A DNA stretch of 64,000 bases from assembly GCA_902543485.1 (NCBI GenBank), contig CACBYP010000005.1:1-64000 (forward strand), given 5' to 3'. Below are positions 47,256-55,320 of the stretch, in pieces. This DNA comes from an uncultured Pelagibacteraceae bacterium. Its GTDB lineage: Bacteria > Pseudomonadota > Alphaproteobacteria > Pelagibacterales > Pelagibacteraceae. The notes below the pieces were generated by a model. It was given only the letters and a program-made list of their open reading frames with translations. It had not been told where the DNA came from and made no database searches. The position numbers and the translations under genes were made by a program. Each line of letters starts with the position of its first letter. Within the stretch, counting starts at the first letter, position 1.

Positions 47256-48168
47256 AATTGTTGCTATACAAGGTGATAATTTAAAAAAATTAAATATCAA
47301 AACAGATACTACTATTTTTTTAGCTCATGAAGCTCAAAACAAGGGTTATAAATTATTTTATTATTATCCAGAAAATTTATCGAATATAAGAGGAAAAACT
47401 GTAAGTGAAGGATATTTTATTAAAATTGATTATTCAAAAAAGAAATTTTATAAAATTCTAAAAAAATCAAAATTAGACTTATCCTTTGCAAAATATATTT
47501 TAATCAGACAGGATCCGCCTTTTAACTTGGAATATATTTCTACAACATTAATGTTAGATAGAATCAAAGATAAAACAAAAATTATTAATGATCCTACTTC
47601 AGTAAGAAATATTTCAGAAAAATTTTATTCTTTAAACTTTAGAAATTATATGGCGGATACAATATTTACTAAAGATTTGATTGAAATTAAAAAATTTTTA
47701 AAAAAACATAAAAAGATAATAATTAAACCTATTCATAGCTACGGAGGTAATGATATAAATCTTATTTCAGAGAAGCTTAATTTATTAAAAATAAAACAAA
47801 TATTGAAAAAACATGGTCATATTATGTGTCAAAAATTTTTAAATAAAATTAAGTTTGGAGATAAAAGAGTTTTTATTATAAATGGTAAGGTTTGTGGAGC
47901 TATATCTAGAGTTCCAAAATCAGGATCAATATTGAGCAATATGAGCAAGGGTGCAAAACCTAAAATCGCATTTTTAAGCAATAAAGAACTTAAAGTTTCA
48001 AATATAATTGCAAAAAAAATTAAGAAAGATGGAATTTACTTTGCAGGAATAGACTTTATTGATGGAAAGTTAAATGGAGATATAAATGTAACATCACCAA
48101 CGGGTATAAAAACATATTTTGATTTATCTAAGATAAACTTGGCTAAGACTTTTTGGAAAGGTTTATAG
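47236..48168 (+). CDS. gshB: GshB, glutathione synthase
   Basis: A 310-residue ATP-grasp protein. IIKPIHSYGGNDINLISE is the ATP-binding region, GDKRVFIINGKVCGAISRVP the central block, and AGIDFIDGKLNGDINVTSPT supplies Mg ligands. It adds glycine to gamma-glutamylcysteine. Starts at 47236 or 47245 are both possible; the latter gives MTNKIVAIQGDNL. The sequence is more divergent and Lys-rich than most GshB, but context with gshA settles the call. Confidence 0.92.
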   Translation: MIYMTNKIVAIQGDNLKKLNIKTDTTIFLAHEAQNKGYKLFYYYPENLSNIRGKTVSEGYFIKIDYSKKKFYKILKKSKLDLSFAKYILIRQDPPFNLEYISTTLMLDRIKDKTKIINDPTSVRNISEKFYSLNFRNYMADTIFTKDLIEIKKFLKKHKKIIIKPIHSYGGNDINLISEKLNLLKIKQILKKHGHIMCQKFLNKIKFGDKRVFIINGKVCGAISRVPKSGSILSNMSKGAKPKIAFLSNKELKVSNIIAKKIKKDGIYFAGIDFIDGKLNGDINVTSPTGIKTYFDLSKINLAKTFWKGL

Positions 48169-49035
48169 TTGAAAAATTTGTCAAATCAGCAAAAAGGATC
48201 ATCCCTTGCATTTATAGCTGTGATGTTTATCACACCAGATTCACTTTTTATAAGATTATCTTCGATAGATACTTGGGGATTACTGTTTTATAGAGGTGCA
48301 ATACCATTTGTAGCTGTATTAATTGGACTTCTTATATTTTATAAAAAAAACTTTATTAAAGCATTTTTGAATGTTGGTTATGCCGGTATTTTTTATATTA
48401 TAAGTTTTTCGATTTGTAATATCACATTTATAATTTCAATCCAAAATACAAATGTAGCAAATACATTAATAATGATTGCAATGGCACCCATGCTTTCGGC
48501 AATCCTTGGTGCAATATTTTTAAAAGAGGTTCCCGATAAGAAGACTTGGGTAGCTATAGCCATTACTTTAGTAGCTGTAATATATATATTTTACGACTCT
48601 CTAGAGATGGGTAACTTATTTGGTGATCTTATGGGTATAACTACAGCTTTTGGACTCGCCACCAACGCGGTAATAATAAGGTCAGCAAAAGATAGAGATT
48701 TACTACCTTCAGCAGTTGTTGGTAAGCTTACAGTAGCTCTATTTGCTCTCTTTTTCGTTGAAAGTTATGAGTTAGTTGAAAAAGACCTGATTTATATACC
48801 TTTAATGTGTATTTTGTGTGTAGCAATACCATTCGTTTTGGTGACGATTGCTCCAAGATTTATACCTGCCGAGGAAGTGAATCTGTTTTTTCTTCTAGAG
48901 ACCATTTTAGGACCCATTTGGGTTTGGTTAGTTATCAAAGAACAGCCGAGTATAGAGACAATAATTGGTGGACTTGTAATTATATTCACTATAGCTGTTC
49001 ACTCATATCTAAAATTAAAATCTTCTTCTAAATAA
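48169..49035 (+). CDS. EamA/DMT-family transporter
   Basis: A 288-residue protein with about ten TMs in two EamA repeats. FITPDSLFIRLSSIDTWGLLFYRG near the N-terminus, and EEVNLFFLLETILGPIWVWLV in the second repeat, are typical of the drug/metabolite transporter superfamily. The start is a TTG directly after the gshB stop; no ATG precedes the first conserved segment. Substrate unknown. A second, related EamA gene lies at 55321-56226. Confidence 0.85.
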   Translation: MKNLSNQQKGSSLAFIAVMFITPDSLFIRLSSIDTWGLLFYRGAIPFVAVLIGLLIFYKKNFIKAFLNVGYAGIFYIISFSICNITFIISIQNTNVANTLIMIAMAPMLSAILGAIFLKEVPDKKTWVAIAITLVAVIYIFYDSLEMGNLFGDLMGITTAFGLATNAVIIRSAKDRDLLPSAVVGKLTVALFALFFVESYELVEKDLIYIPLMCILCVAIPFVLVTIAPRFIPAEEVNLFFLLETILGPIWVWLVIKEQPSIETIIGGLVIIFTIAVHSYLKLKSSSK

Positions 49036-49105
49036 AATTATTTTTCTTTTTGTCACAAATTTGTCTTGATTTAAAATTAGATCGCCCATAAACACCGCTA
49101 ATTTT

Positions 49106-50398
49106 ATGAACAAAATTATAAAAAACTCTTGGGCTCTTTTTATGGGTATGGCATTTATAATGCTAGCTCATGGTTTTCAAGGTACTCTTTTAGGTGTTAG
49201 AGCAGTTAAAGAAAATTTCGGTCTATCATCGACAGGCTTTTTGTTTTCTGGATATTTTGTTGGATATTTTATTGGAGCAAAAATTATACAATCATTAATT
49301 CATAGAGTTGGGCATATTAGAGTATTCGCAGCTTTTGCTTCTGTCACTTCAATTGTGGTCTTATTACACTCTATTTTTGTAAATCCTATTTCATGGTTTG
49401 TGCTTAGAATGATTTCTGGATTTAGCATGGTTTGTCTTTATACAGTTGCTGAAAGCTGGTTAAACGATAGATCTACAAATAAGAATAGAGGTAGTATTTT
49501 ATCAATCTACATGATTGTTATGTATGCCTCTATGGCGATTGGAATGTTTTTCATAAACTTTAGTAAACCAGAAAACTTTCAACCTTTTATACTGATATCT
49601 TTATTTATGTCATTGTCTCTTGTTCCAATATTATTAACTAAAAGAAAGGCTCCAAACTTTAAAAAAATATCAGGTATGAAGCTAAAGGAAGTTTATAAAT
49701 CATCACCATTTGGAGTTGTAAGTTCGTTTTTAATTGGAATATCACATTCAGCTGTTTTCTCATTGATTGCAGTTTATGCTACATCGATGAATTTTAGTAT
49801 TTTAGAAGTTTCAATAGTAACCTTTTTATTTGCTATATCTGGAGCTATATCTCAATGGCCAATAGGAAAATTATCAGATGTTTTAGACAGAAGAATTGTA
49901 ATTATTTATACAACGTTTGGGGCGGCTTTATTTTGTTTTTTGGCAATTATTTCTTCAGGTCAAATGTATATGCCTGAAGGTTTAGCAACATCAAAAATAT
50001 TTTTTTATATCTGTATAATGTGTTTTTCTTTTTGTAGTCTACCAATGTTTGCTTTAATTTTTGCACACACAAATGATTTTATACCAAAAGAAAAATTTGT
50101 AGCAGCAGGAGCAGGATTACAATTTGTTTTTGGTCTTGGTGCAATCTGCGGTCCTTTTATGTGCTCATTATTTATGGAATTTTTAGGAGAAAATGGATTT
50201 TTTATTTTTTTAATTATGTTTCATTCATTTATTGGTTTATTTGGAATATATAGAATGCAAATTAGAGAGTCTGGAGATAACCCAGATTCACAATTTGCAC
50301 CTATGCCTCAAACGATTACTCCAGCCGGTATAGAACTTAATCCTTCAACTGAACCAATAGATGAACCAAATAATTTGAACGAATTTAAGAAAATTTAG
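49106..50398 (+). CDS. MFS transporter
   Basis: A 430-residue major facilitator with twelve predicted TMs. FQGTLLGVRAVKENFGLSST, the loop 2-3 region IIQSLIHRVGHIRVFAAFAS and PIGKLSDVLDRRIVIIYTTF (the second-half A-like motif) support the call. It resembles the YcaD-like group. A polar C-terminal tail of about 45 residues (rich in Pro and Asn) follows the last TM. Substrate unknown. A 70-base gap precedes it and may hold a promoter (TTGTCA at 49055). Confidence 0.85.
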   Translation: MNKIIKNSWALFMGMAFIMLAHGFQGTLLGVRAVKENFGLSSTGFLFSGYFVGYFIGAKIIQSLIHRVGHIRVFAAFASVTSIVVLLHSIFVNPISWFVLRMISGFSMVCLYTVAESWLNDRSTNKNRGSILSIYMIVMYASMAIGMFFINFSKPENFQPFILISLFMSLSLVPILLTKRKAPNFKKISGMKLKEVYKSSPFGVVSSFLIGISHSAVFSLIAVYATSMNFSILEVSIVTFLFAISGAISQWPIGKLSDVLDRRIVIIYTTFGAALFCFLAIISSGQMYMPEGLATSKIFFYICIMCFSFCSLPMFALIFAHTNDFIPKEKFVAAGAGLQFVFGLGAICGPFMCSLFMEFLGENGFFIFLIMFHSFIGLFGIYRMQIRESGDNPDSQFAPMPQTITPAGIELNPSTEPIDEPNNLNEFKKI

Positions 50399-50413
50399 TG
50401 TAAGTTCAACATT

Positions 50414-51070
50414 ATGAAAACAGCATTGATATTCGGTTCAACTGGATTAATTGGTGGAATATTACTTAAATTGTTAGCCAATGATCAAAAATATGAAAAA
50501 ATCAAGGTTTTTGTAAGATCTTCTACTTCAAAAATAGATTCTAAAATAGAAGTTATTCAAACAGATTTTACAAAATTAGAAAATATTAAGTCAGAAATAA
50601 AAGGCGATGATTGTTTTTTTTGTATTGGAACTACAAAGAAAAAAACACCTAAGAAACAAGATTATATAAACACTGAGTATAATTTACCTGTAACAATTGG
50701 AAAAATTTGTAGCGATAATAATGTACAAAATTTTACTTATATTTCTTCATTAGGTGCCAGTTCAAAAAAAACAAATTTGTATTTAAAAAATAAAGGTATG
50801 GCTGAAGAAGAATTAAGAAAACTAAACTTTAAAAAATTTATTGTAATTAGACCTTCGTTTTTAATTGGAAAAAGAAAAGAGGAAAGACTTGGAGAAAAAA
50901 TAGGTATTTTCGCCATGAAATGTATATCGCCAATTTTAGTTGGAGATTTAAAAAAATATAAATCGATAAATGCAGAAATAGTTGCCAAATCCATGATAAA
51001 TATATCAAACAGTGAAATACAAAGTGGGGTATTTGAACCACCACAATTACTGGAAATTGGAAGAGAATAA
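50414..51070 (+). CDS. NAD(P)-binding atypical SDR (HTATIP2/YwnB-like)
   Basis: A 218-residue Rossmann protein. TALIFGSTGLIGGILLKLL is the dinucleotide loop, GDDCFFCIGTTKKKT the second strand region, and FTYISSLGASSKKTNLYLKN with KFIVIRPSFLIGKR follow atypical SDRs such as HTATIP2/TIP30-like proteins. The usual Tyr-x3-Lys is replaced by YLKNKGMAEEEL. Substrate unknown. It follows the MFS gene by 15 bases. Confidence 0.8.
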   Translation: MKTALIFGSTGLIGGILLKLLANDQKYEKIKVFVRSSTSKIDSKIEVIQTDFTKLENIKSEIKGDDCFFCIGTTKKKTPKKQDYINTEYNLPVTIGKICSDNNVQNFTYISSLGASSKKTNLYLKNKGMAEEELRKLNFKKFIVIRPSFLIGKRKEERLGEKIGIFAMKCISPILVGDLKKYKSINAEIVAKSMINISNSEIQSGVFEPPQLLEIGRE

Positions 51071-51093
51071 ATTTTTTATAAATCAATAAAATA

Positions 51094-51122
51094 TTAAAAA
51101 AAATTATTTTAAGTGCTATAAT
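51094..51122 (+). promoter_or_regulatory. Extended -10 promoter for the GYD-domain gene
   Basis: TTAAAA (51094-51099), 17 bases, then TATAAT (51117-51122) preceded by TG one base upstream (TGCTATAAT). The extended -10 is a strong sigma-70 feature. The ATG is 19 bases further and is preceded by AAAGGAGG. Called from consensus only. Confidence 0.6.
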
Positions 51123-51141
51123 ACATTTAAAGGAGGTATCT

Positions 51142-51465
51142 ATGGCTAAATTTTTTTTAATGGGAAATTTTACAGAGAAAGCATTCGCAGGCTTTTTAAA
51201 AGATCCTGGATCAGATAGATCCGAGGTTGCTAGAAAGTGTTCTGAAAGTGTTGGAGCTGAAATGAAATCTTACACATATTTGAGAGGACCCTATGACTTT
51301 ATGGTTGAAACCCATGGTACATTTGAGCAAATGGCTGCTATAAAAATGGCTACTGAGGGAAGTGGTGCACTTAAAAATATCGCCATTTGTGAGGAAACAC
51401 CAATGAATGAAATTGCAAATCATGCAACAAAAGTATCGAGTGGCTATAAAGTGCCTGGACAATAA
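51142..51465 (+). CDS. GYD-domain protein
   Basis: A 107-residue small cytoplasmic protein matching the GYD family. MAKFFLMGNFTEKAFAGFLK, SVGAEMKSYTYLRGPYDFMV and MAAIKMATEGSGALKNIAI are the conserved blocks; the ferredoxin-like fold resembles the Lrp ligand-binding/dimeric barrel group. Function is unknown. It has a near-perfect ribosome site (AAAGGAGG, 51129-51136) and a consensus promoter, and a hairpin follows, so it looks like a well-expressed single gene. Confidence 0.85.
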   Translation: MAKFFLMGNFTEKAFAGFLKDPGSDRSEVARKCSESVGAEMKSYTYLRGPYDFMVETHGTFEQMAAIKMATEGSGALKNIAICEETPMNEIANHATKVSSGYKVPGQ

Positions 51466-51471
51466 TCTTAA

Positions 51472-51500
51472 TGGTAGCTTCATTAATTATGGAGCTACCA
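51472..51500 (+). terminator. Hairpin after the GYD-domain gene
   Basis: TGGTAGCT (51472-51479) pairs with AGCTACCA (51493-51500), and the stem can extend inward by two pairs. It begins 6 bases after the stop codon. The following bases are AT-rich (ATTTAAAAT) but not a pure T-run, so it may be a weak terminator or a 3'-end stabiliser. Confidence 0.6.
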
Positions 51501-51565
51501 ATTTAAAATCGAAACTGTCAAAATATCTCATTCAAATAAAGTAATATTGATCTATTAAGAAAGTT

Positions 51566-52024
51566 ATGAACAAAAGAAAATTTATAAAATTATCTATATT
51601 TGGATCATTATTATACAGTATTTTTCCATACAAAATTTCATTAGCTGAAACCAAAAAAATAATTAATCAAAATTTAACAGAAGCCCAAAAAAAAATAATG
51701 TTTGAGGAAGCAACCGAACGACCATTCTCAAGCCCTCTTAATTATGAGAAAAGAGAAGGTTTTTATCACTGTGCAAATTGTGGAGCTAAACTATTTAAGT
51801 CTAGCTCGAAATTTGATAGTGGAACTGGTTGGCCATCATTTACAGAGGCGCTTCCTGGAGCTTTTAAAACTAAGGTTGATTACAGCTTTGGCATGAAAAG
51901 AATTGAATACCATTGTGCAAAATGTGGTGCTCATCACGGACATGTCTTTGAAGACGGTCCTGGATCGACAGGAAAGAGATATTGTAATAACGGCTTGTGT
52001 TTAATATTTAAGCCATCATCATAA
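51566..52024 (+). CDS. msrB: MsrB, peptide-methionine (R)-S-oxide reductase, exported
   Basis: A 152-residue MsrB with an N-terminal signal-like segment (MNKRKFIKLSIFGSLLYSIF), so it probably acts in the periplasm. Two CxxC zinc pairs are in HCANCGAKLF and HCAKCGAHHGH, FDSGTGWPSF is the substrate-site block, and KRYCNNGLCLIF has the catalytic Cys. It repairs the R-form of oxidised methionine. A 61-codon ORF follows after 12 bases, then sodB, so oxidative-stress genes are grouped. Confidence 0.93.
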   Translation: MNKRKFIKLSIFGSLLYSIFPYKISLAETKKIINQNLTEAQKKIMFEEATERPFSSPLNYEKREGFYHCANCGAKLFKSSSKFDSGTGWPSFTEALPGAFKTKVDYSFGMKRIEYHCAKCGAHHGHVFEDGPGSTGKRYCNNGLCLIFKPSS

Positions 52025-52036
52025 AACGGAGGAATA

Positions 52037-52222
52037 ATGAAGATATTGAGTATATTGAAAGGGGTTGAATTAGTTATAGCAGATTTAGAAGTAAATTTGG
52101 GAGAACAAGTGAGAAGTGCACCTACGTTATGCGCAAGATACAATGGTAAGATTATACCTTTAAACACTGCTCAAGATGGTCGACCTATTCTTATGAGAGA
52201 AGAAAACGCTTTAGAAAACTAA
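52037..52222 (+). CDS. Small ORF of 61 codons, unknown function
   Basis: A strong ribosome site CGGAGGA (52027-52033) lies four bases before the ATG, which argues for real translation. The product (MKILSILKGVELVIADLEVN, then LGEQVRSAPTLCARYNGKII) has no signal or membrane segment and one Cys. I do not recognise it. It lies between msrB (12 bases upstream) and sodB and is on the same strand. A 77-codon antisense frame overlaps it and lacks a comparable start signal. Confidence 0.6.
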   Translation: MKILSILKGVELVIADLEVNLGEQVRSAPTLCARYNGKIIPLNTAQDGRPILMREENALEN

Positions 52223-52241
52223 TTTTGTATTTAATTGCGTC

Positions 52242-52255
52242 AACTTAATTAAGTT
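52242..52255. promoter_or_regulatory. Palindrome upstream of sodB
   Basis: AACTTAATTAAGTT is a perfect 14-base inverted repeat in the 64-base gap before sodB. A weak -10-like TATTATAAA follows at about 52271-52279. It could be an operator for a redox or metal regulator, but AT-rich palindromes of this size occur by chance. Confidence 0.4.
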
Positions 52256-52286
52256 TATTTACAAGAAAATATTATAAAAAATAACT

Positions 52287-52880
52287 ATGACATTTGAATT
52301 ACCAAAACTAGATTATTCTAATGAGGCTTTGTCTCCAATAATGTCACAAGAAACATTAGAATTACATCATGGAAAACATCATCAAACCTACATAACAAAT
52401 CTTAACAATTTTATAAAAGATACGGACATGGCTGAAATGTCATTGGAAGATATAATTGTTAAAAGCTCAAAAGATAACTCAAAAGCTGGAATATTTAATA
52501 ATGCAAGCCAGCATTGGAACCATAATCTTTTTTGGAAGTGCATGAAGCCAAAAGGTGGTGGGAATATTCCGTCAAAACTTGAGAAAAAAATTGTAGAAGA
52601 TTTTGGAAGCGTTGAAAAATTTAAAGATCAATTTAAACAAGCAGGTATAACTCAATTTGGATCAGGTTGGTGTTGGTTATCTTTAAATAATGATAAATTG
52701 GTCGTTACAAAAACAGCTAATGCTGCTAATCCTTTAATTGATAACTTAAAACCAATACTTGGTTGTGATGTCTGGGAACATTCATATTACATTGATTATA
52801 GAAATAGAAGACCTGAATATTTAGATAAATTTGTTGATAATCTTATAGATTGGGAATTTGTTGAATCTCTATTAATCTAA
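52287..52880 (+). CDS. sodB: SodB, iron-type superoxide dismutase
   Basis: A 197-residue Fe/Mn SOD. ELPKLDYSNEALSPIMSQET, LHHGKHHQTY with the first metal His, NHNLFWKCM, FGSGWCWLSL and CDVWEHSYYIDYRN (Asp and His ligands) are all present. Conserved features favour the Fe form; metal use cannot be proved. No signal peptide is seen, so it is cytoplasmic. It is near msrB. Confidence 0.95.
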   Translation: MTFELPKLDYSNEALSPIMSQETLELHHGKHHQTYITNLNNFIKDTDMAEMSLEDIIVKSSKDNSKAGIFNNASQHWNHNLFWKCMKPKGGGNIPSKLEKKIVEDFGSVEKFKDQFKQAGITQFGSGWCWLSLNNDKLVVTKTANAANPLIDNLKPILGCDVWEHSYYIDYRNRRPEYLDKFVDNLIDWEFVESLLI

Positions 52881-52923
52881 TTAATCCTAGAACTTTTTGA
52901 GATAAAACAAAGTTTGAAGCAGT

Positions 52924-53151
52924 ATGAACAAGGAAAATACAAGTAAACTCTGGAAATTTATTCAGGAAGCTGGCGATTATTTGGATGGTCAACTTCCTGA
53001 TCACCCAAATCACCCAAAAGGAAGAAATCCATATGCTCATGTAGCAATATGTGTAAAAAACAAATTTAATTCTACTTATAAAGATATTCCTGATGACAAA
53101 TTTGATGAAGTAATCAACTATATTAAATTTTTAAAAGAAAATCCTAGTTAA
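52924..53151 (+). CDS. Small conserved-looking protein of 75 residues
   Basis: A 75-residue soluble protein (LWKFIQEAGDYLDGQLPDHP, then NHPKGRNPYAHVAICVKNKF and IPDDKFDEVINYIKFLKENP). Codon use and an even mix of polar and aromatic residues look coding. HPNHPKGRNPYAH is a His-rich loop that might bind a metal. I do not recognise a family. It follows sodB by 43 bases and overlaps the convergent ltaE end by 4 bases. Confidence 0.65.
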   Translation: MNKENTSKLWKFIQEAGDYLDGQLPDHPNHPKGRNPYAHVAICVKNKFNSTYKDIPDDKFDEVINYIKFLKENPS

Positions 53152-54197
53152 TTAGATATAGTTTTTAGAAACTCTTCTACTTCACTACTTTTGGTATTCC
53201 AAGCTGTAACAAGTCTAACCGTCTTACCGCCTAATTCCTCATTGCTCATCATATATTCTTCTGAATTTAAATGCTCAACCATCTTTTTTGGCAGTTTAAC
53301 AAAAACTTCATTTGCCTCAGTTGGATATTCAAGTTTAACTTGATTACTAGAAACTAAACCATCGCTTAATTTTTTTGCCATCAGGTTTGCATGTCTTGCA
53401 TTTTTTAACCAAACATCATTTGAGATATATCCATCTAATTGTGCAGAAACAAAACGCATTTTAGACAATAGATGACCGGATCTTTTTAACAAAAAAGGTA
53501 AATTGCCAACTAATTCCTTATTAAATATAATAATTGCTTCAGCTGCTATACATCCGTTCTTCGTTGCCCCAAAAGATAATATGTCAATTCCTGATTTCCA
53601 TGTCATTTCTGCAGGTGTAACATCAAGTGAAACAAGCGCATTAGCGAACCTAGCACCATCCATATGTACTTTTAATTTTTTTTTATGTGCAATTTCAGAG
53701 ATATTTCTAATTTGATCTAAAGTATAAACTTCACCAGTTTCTGTTGCTTGAGTTATGCTAACAATAGATGGTTGAGTATGATGCACAATTCCAAACCCTC
53801 CAATATTATCATTTAGCTCATCAACTGTTATTTTGCCGTCTTTACCGTTTAATGGAACAAGTTTTGCTCCACCTGTATAAAATTCAGGGGCTCCACACTC
53901 ATCAACATTGATATGAGAAAATTTATGGCAATAAATATTTCCAAATGATGGAGAAATAGCAGAAAGTGCTAAAGCATTTGATGCAGTTCCTGATGCTGTG
54001 GGGTAAACAATTACATCCTTTTCGAAAATTTTAGAAAATTTTTCTTGTAACACACCTGAAATTTCATCGTTACCATACGGAGGAGCAATACCATCATTTG
54101 CTTTGATAATTGCATCCAAAACTTCTGGACAAGCTCCTGTCACATTATCTGAAGCAAATTTTACTCTTTTACGTTTTGTATTAATTTTTGCGTTCAT
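53148..54197 (-). CDS. ltaE: Low-specificity L-threonine aldolase
   Basis: A 349-residue PLP fold-type I enzyme. FASDNVTGACPEVLDAIIKA, HKFSHINVDECGAPEFYTGG, KKLKVHMDGARFANALVSL and the PLP lysine in LSFGATKNGCIAAEAIIIF near residue 205 match threonine aldolases. It splits L-threonine (or allo-threonine) to glycine and acetaldehyde. It begins one base after the amidinotransferase stop and is the last gene of a three-gene minus-strand operon. In glycine-requiring SAR11 cells it could supply glycine. Confidence 0.92.
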   Translation of the reverse strand: MNAKINTKRKRVKFASDNVTGACPEVLDAIIKANDGIAPPYGNDEISGVLQEKFSKIFEKDVIVYPTASGTASNALALSAISPSFGNIYCHKFSHINVDECGAPEFYTGGAKLVPLNGKDGKITVDELNDNIGGFGIVHHTQPSIVSITQATETGEVYTLDQIRNISEIAHKKKLKVHMDGARFANALVSLDVTPAEMTWKSGIDILSFGATKNGCIAAEAIIIFNKELVGNLPFLLKRSGHLLSKMRFVSAQLDGYISNDVWLKNARHANLMAKKLSDGLVSSNQVKLEYPTEANEVFVKLPKKMVEHLNSEEYMMSNEELGGKTVRLVTAWNTKSSEVEEFLKTISN

Positions 54198-54198
54198 T

Positions 54199-55314
54199 TT
54201 ATTGTTTTGGAAAATAATCTTTTAAAGTACCTTCTCTATAAACATCGGCTGTACAACAATGAAGGCCTCCACCAAAAGCATATGCATCTCTCAATTCTAC
54301 AGGGATAACTTCCATACCTAATTTATCTAACTGTTCAGCTTGATATTTTTCACTTTTTTCAACGCATACAGTTTTAGGGTCAAGAACTAAAACATTCATT
54401 GATAGCCATACTGAAGAGTAACAAAGTGGTGGCGGGGTATTATGAGCAGGTTGTGCAGCATCAATAATTTCCCATCCATTATCTTCAAATAATTTTCTTT
54501 GTTCTTTTGGAAGTCTTCGTTGTGGATTATTAATAATTAACCCTTCTTTAATTGGGGTAAAGGTTGCATCAATATGAATTGGATAAGGATCGCCTGGGAA
54601 ATTTACAGCATGAACTCTATGATCCTTAAAATGTCTTTTTATCCAATCGATTCCTTTTAAGTTAGTTGTAAATCCGTGTTGTACAACCAAATCCTTTCCA
54701 AATCTTAAAATATCTGCGGCATCAAATAATGGCTCTTCCTCGGTTGTGACAAAGTATTTATTTTCTGTCCATTCAAGTCTTTTGGTTACACCAATTTTAT
54801 CTGATAAATAATCTTTTCTATAATCGGCATCTGTTAATCTGGGTTTTGGCGCTGACTCATGTCTCATATTTGGATCTTTATTATAATAGTCTTTTAATAA
54901 TGGTCTGTAACATAGGTACTCAAACCATCTGCACCTGTAGCTCATTGTAGCTTCTAATATTTCATTTCCCACAGTTAACAAAACATCTCGAGGTGGCATA
55001 CATCCAAACATAGTTTCGGCTTTCCAGTCAGGAGTTGATGTTGGTTGATTAAAATCTAAAGGTGTTGGTCTATCAACTTTTATTCCCCTTTTTTCAAGCA
55101 AATTTGAAAAGTTATCTAATAGTTCATTAGCTTTATCGACAGTGTCCTTAGTTCTTGGACCATAAGTTCCTCGCATATCAGAGTCTTCTGGAACTTTAGC
55201 ATCTAAAGCAGGTTCAGGTGCTGGAATACAAGTACCATCTGCTCTTCCAACAATTACATGTTTTAATGGATCCCATTCATTCCAACTATTAACAATCTTA
55301 TTATTTTGAACCAT
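54199..55314 (-). CDS. Glycine amidinotransferase-like protein (AGAT family)
   Basis: A 371-residue amidinotransferase. NSWNEWDPLKHVIVGRADGT is the family N-terminus, and DAADILRFGKDLVVQHG the Asp region. The catalytic His is His247 in YPIHIDATFTPIKEGL and the catalytic Cys is Cys353 in GGGLHCCTADVYREG. The family moves the amidino group from arginine to an amine acceptor (glycine in AGAT, others in antibiotic or inosamine pathways). Length is typical of bacterial members. The neighbours are ltaE and an EamA transporter, 1 and 6 bases away. Acceptor is not proved. Confidence 0.87.
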   Translation of the reverse strand: MVQNNKIVNSWNEWDPLKHVIVGRADGTCIPAPEPALDAKVPEDSDMRGTYGPRTKDTVDKANELLDNFSNLLEKRGIKVDRPTPLDFNQPTSTPDWKAETMFGCMPPRDVLLTVGNEILEATMSYRCRWFEYLCYRPLLKDYYNKDPNMRHESAPKPRLTDADYRKDYLSDKIGVTKRLEWTENKYFVTTEEEPLFDAADILRFGKDLVVQHGFTTNLKGIDWIKRHFKDHRVHAVNFPGDPYPIHIDATFTPIKEGLIINNPQRRLPKEQRKLFEDNGWEIIDAAQPAHNTPPPLCYSSVWLSMNVLVLDPKTVCVEKSEKYQAEQLDKLGMEVIPVELRDAYAFGGGLHCCTADVYREGTLKDYFPKQ

Positions 55315-55320
55315 GTAAAA

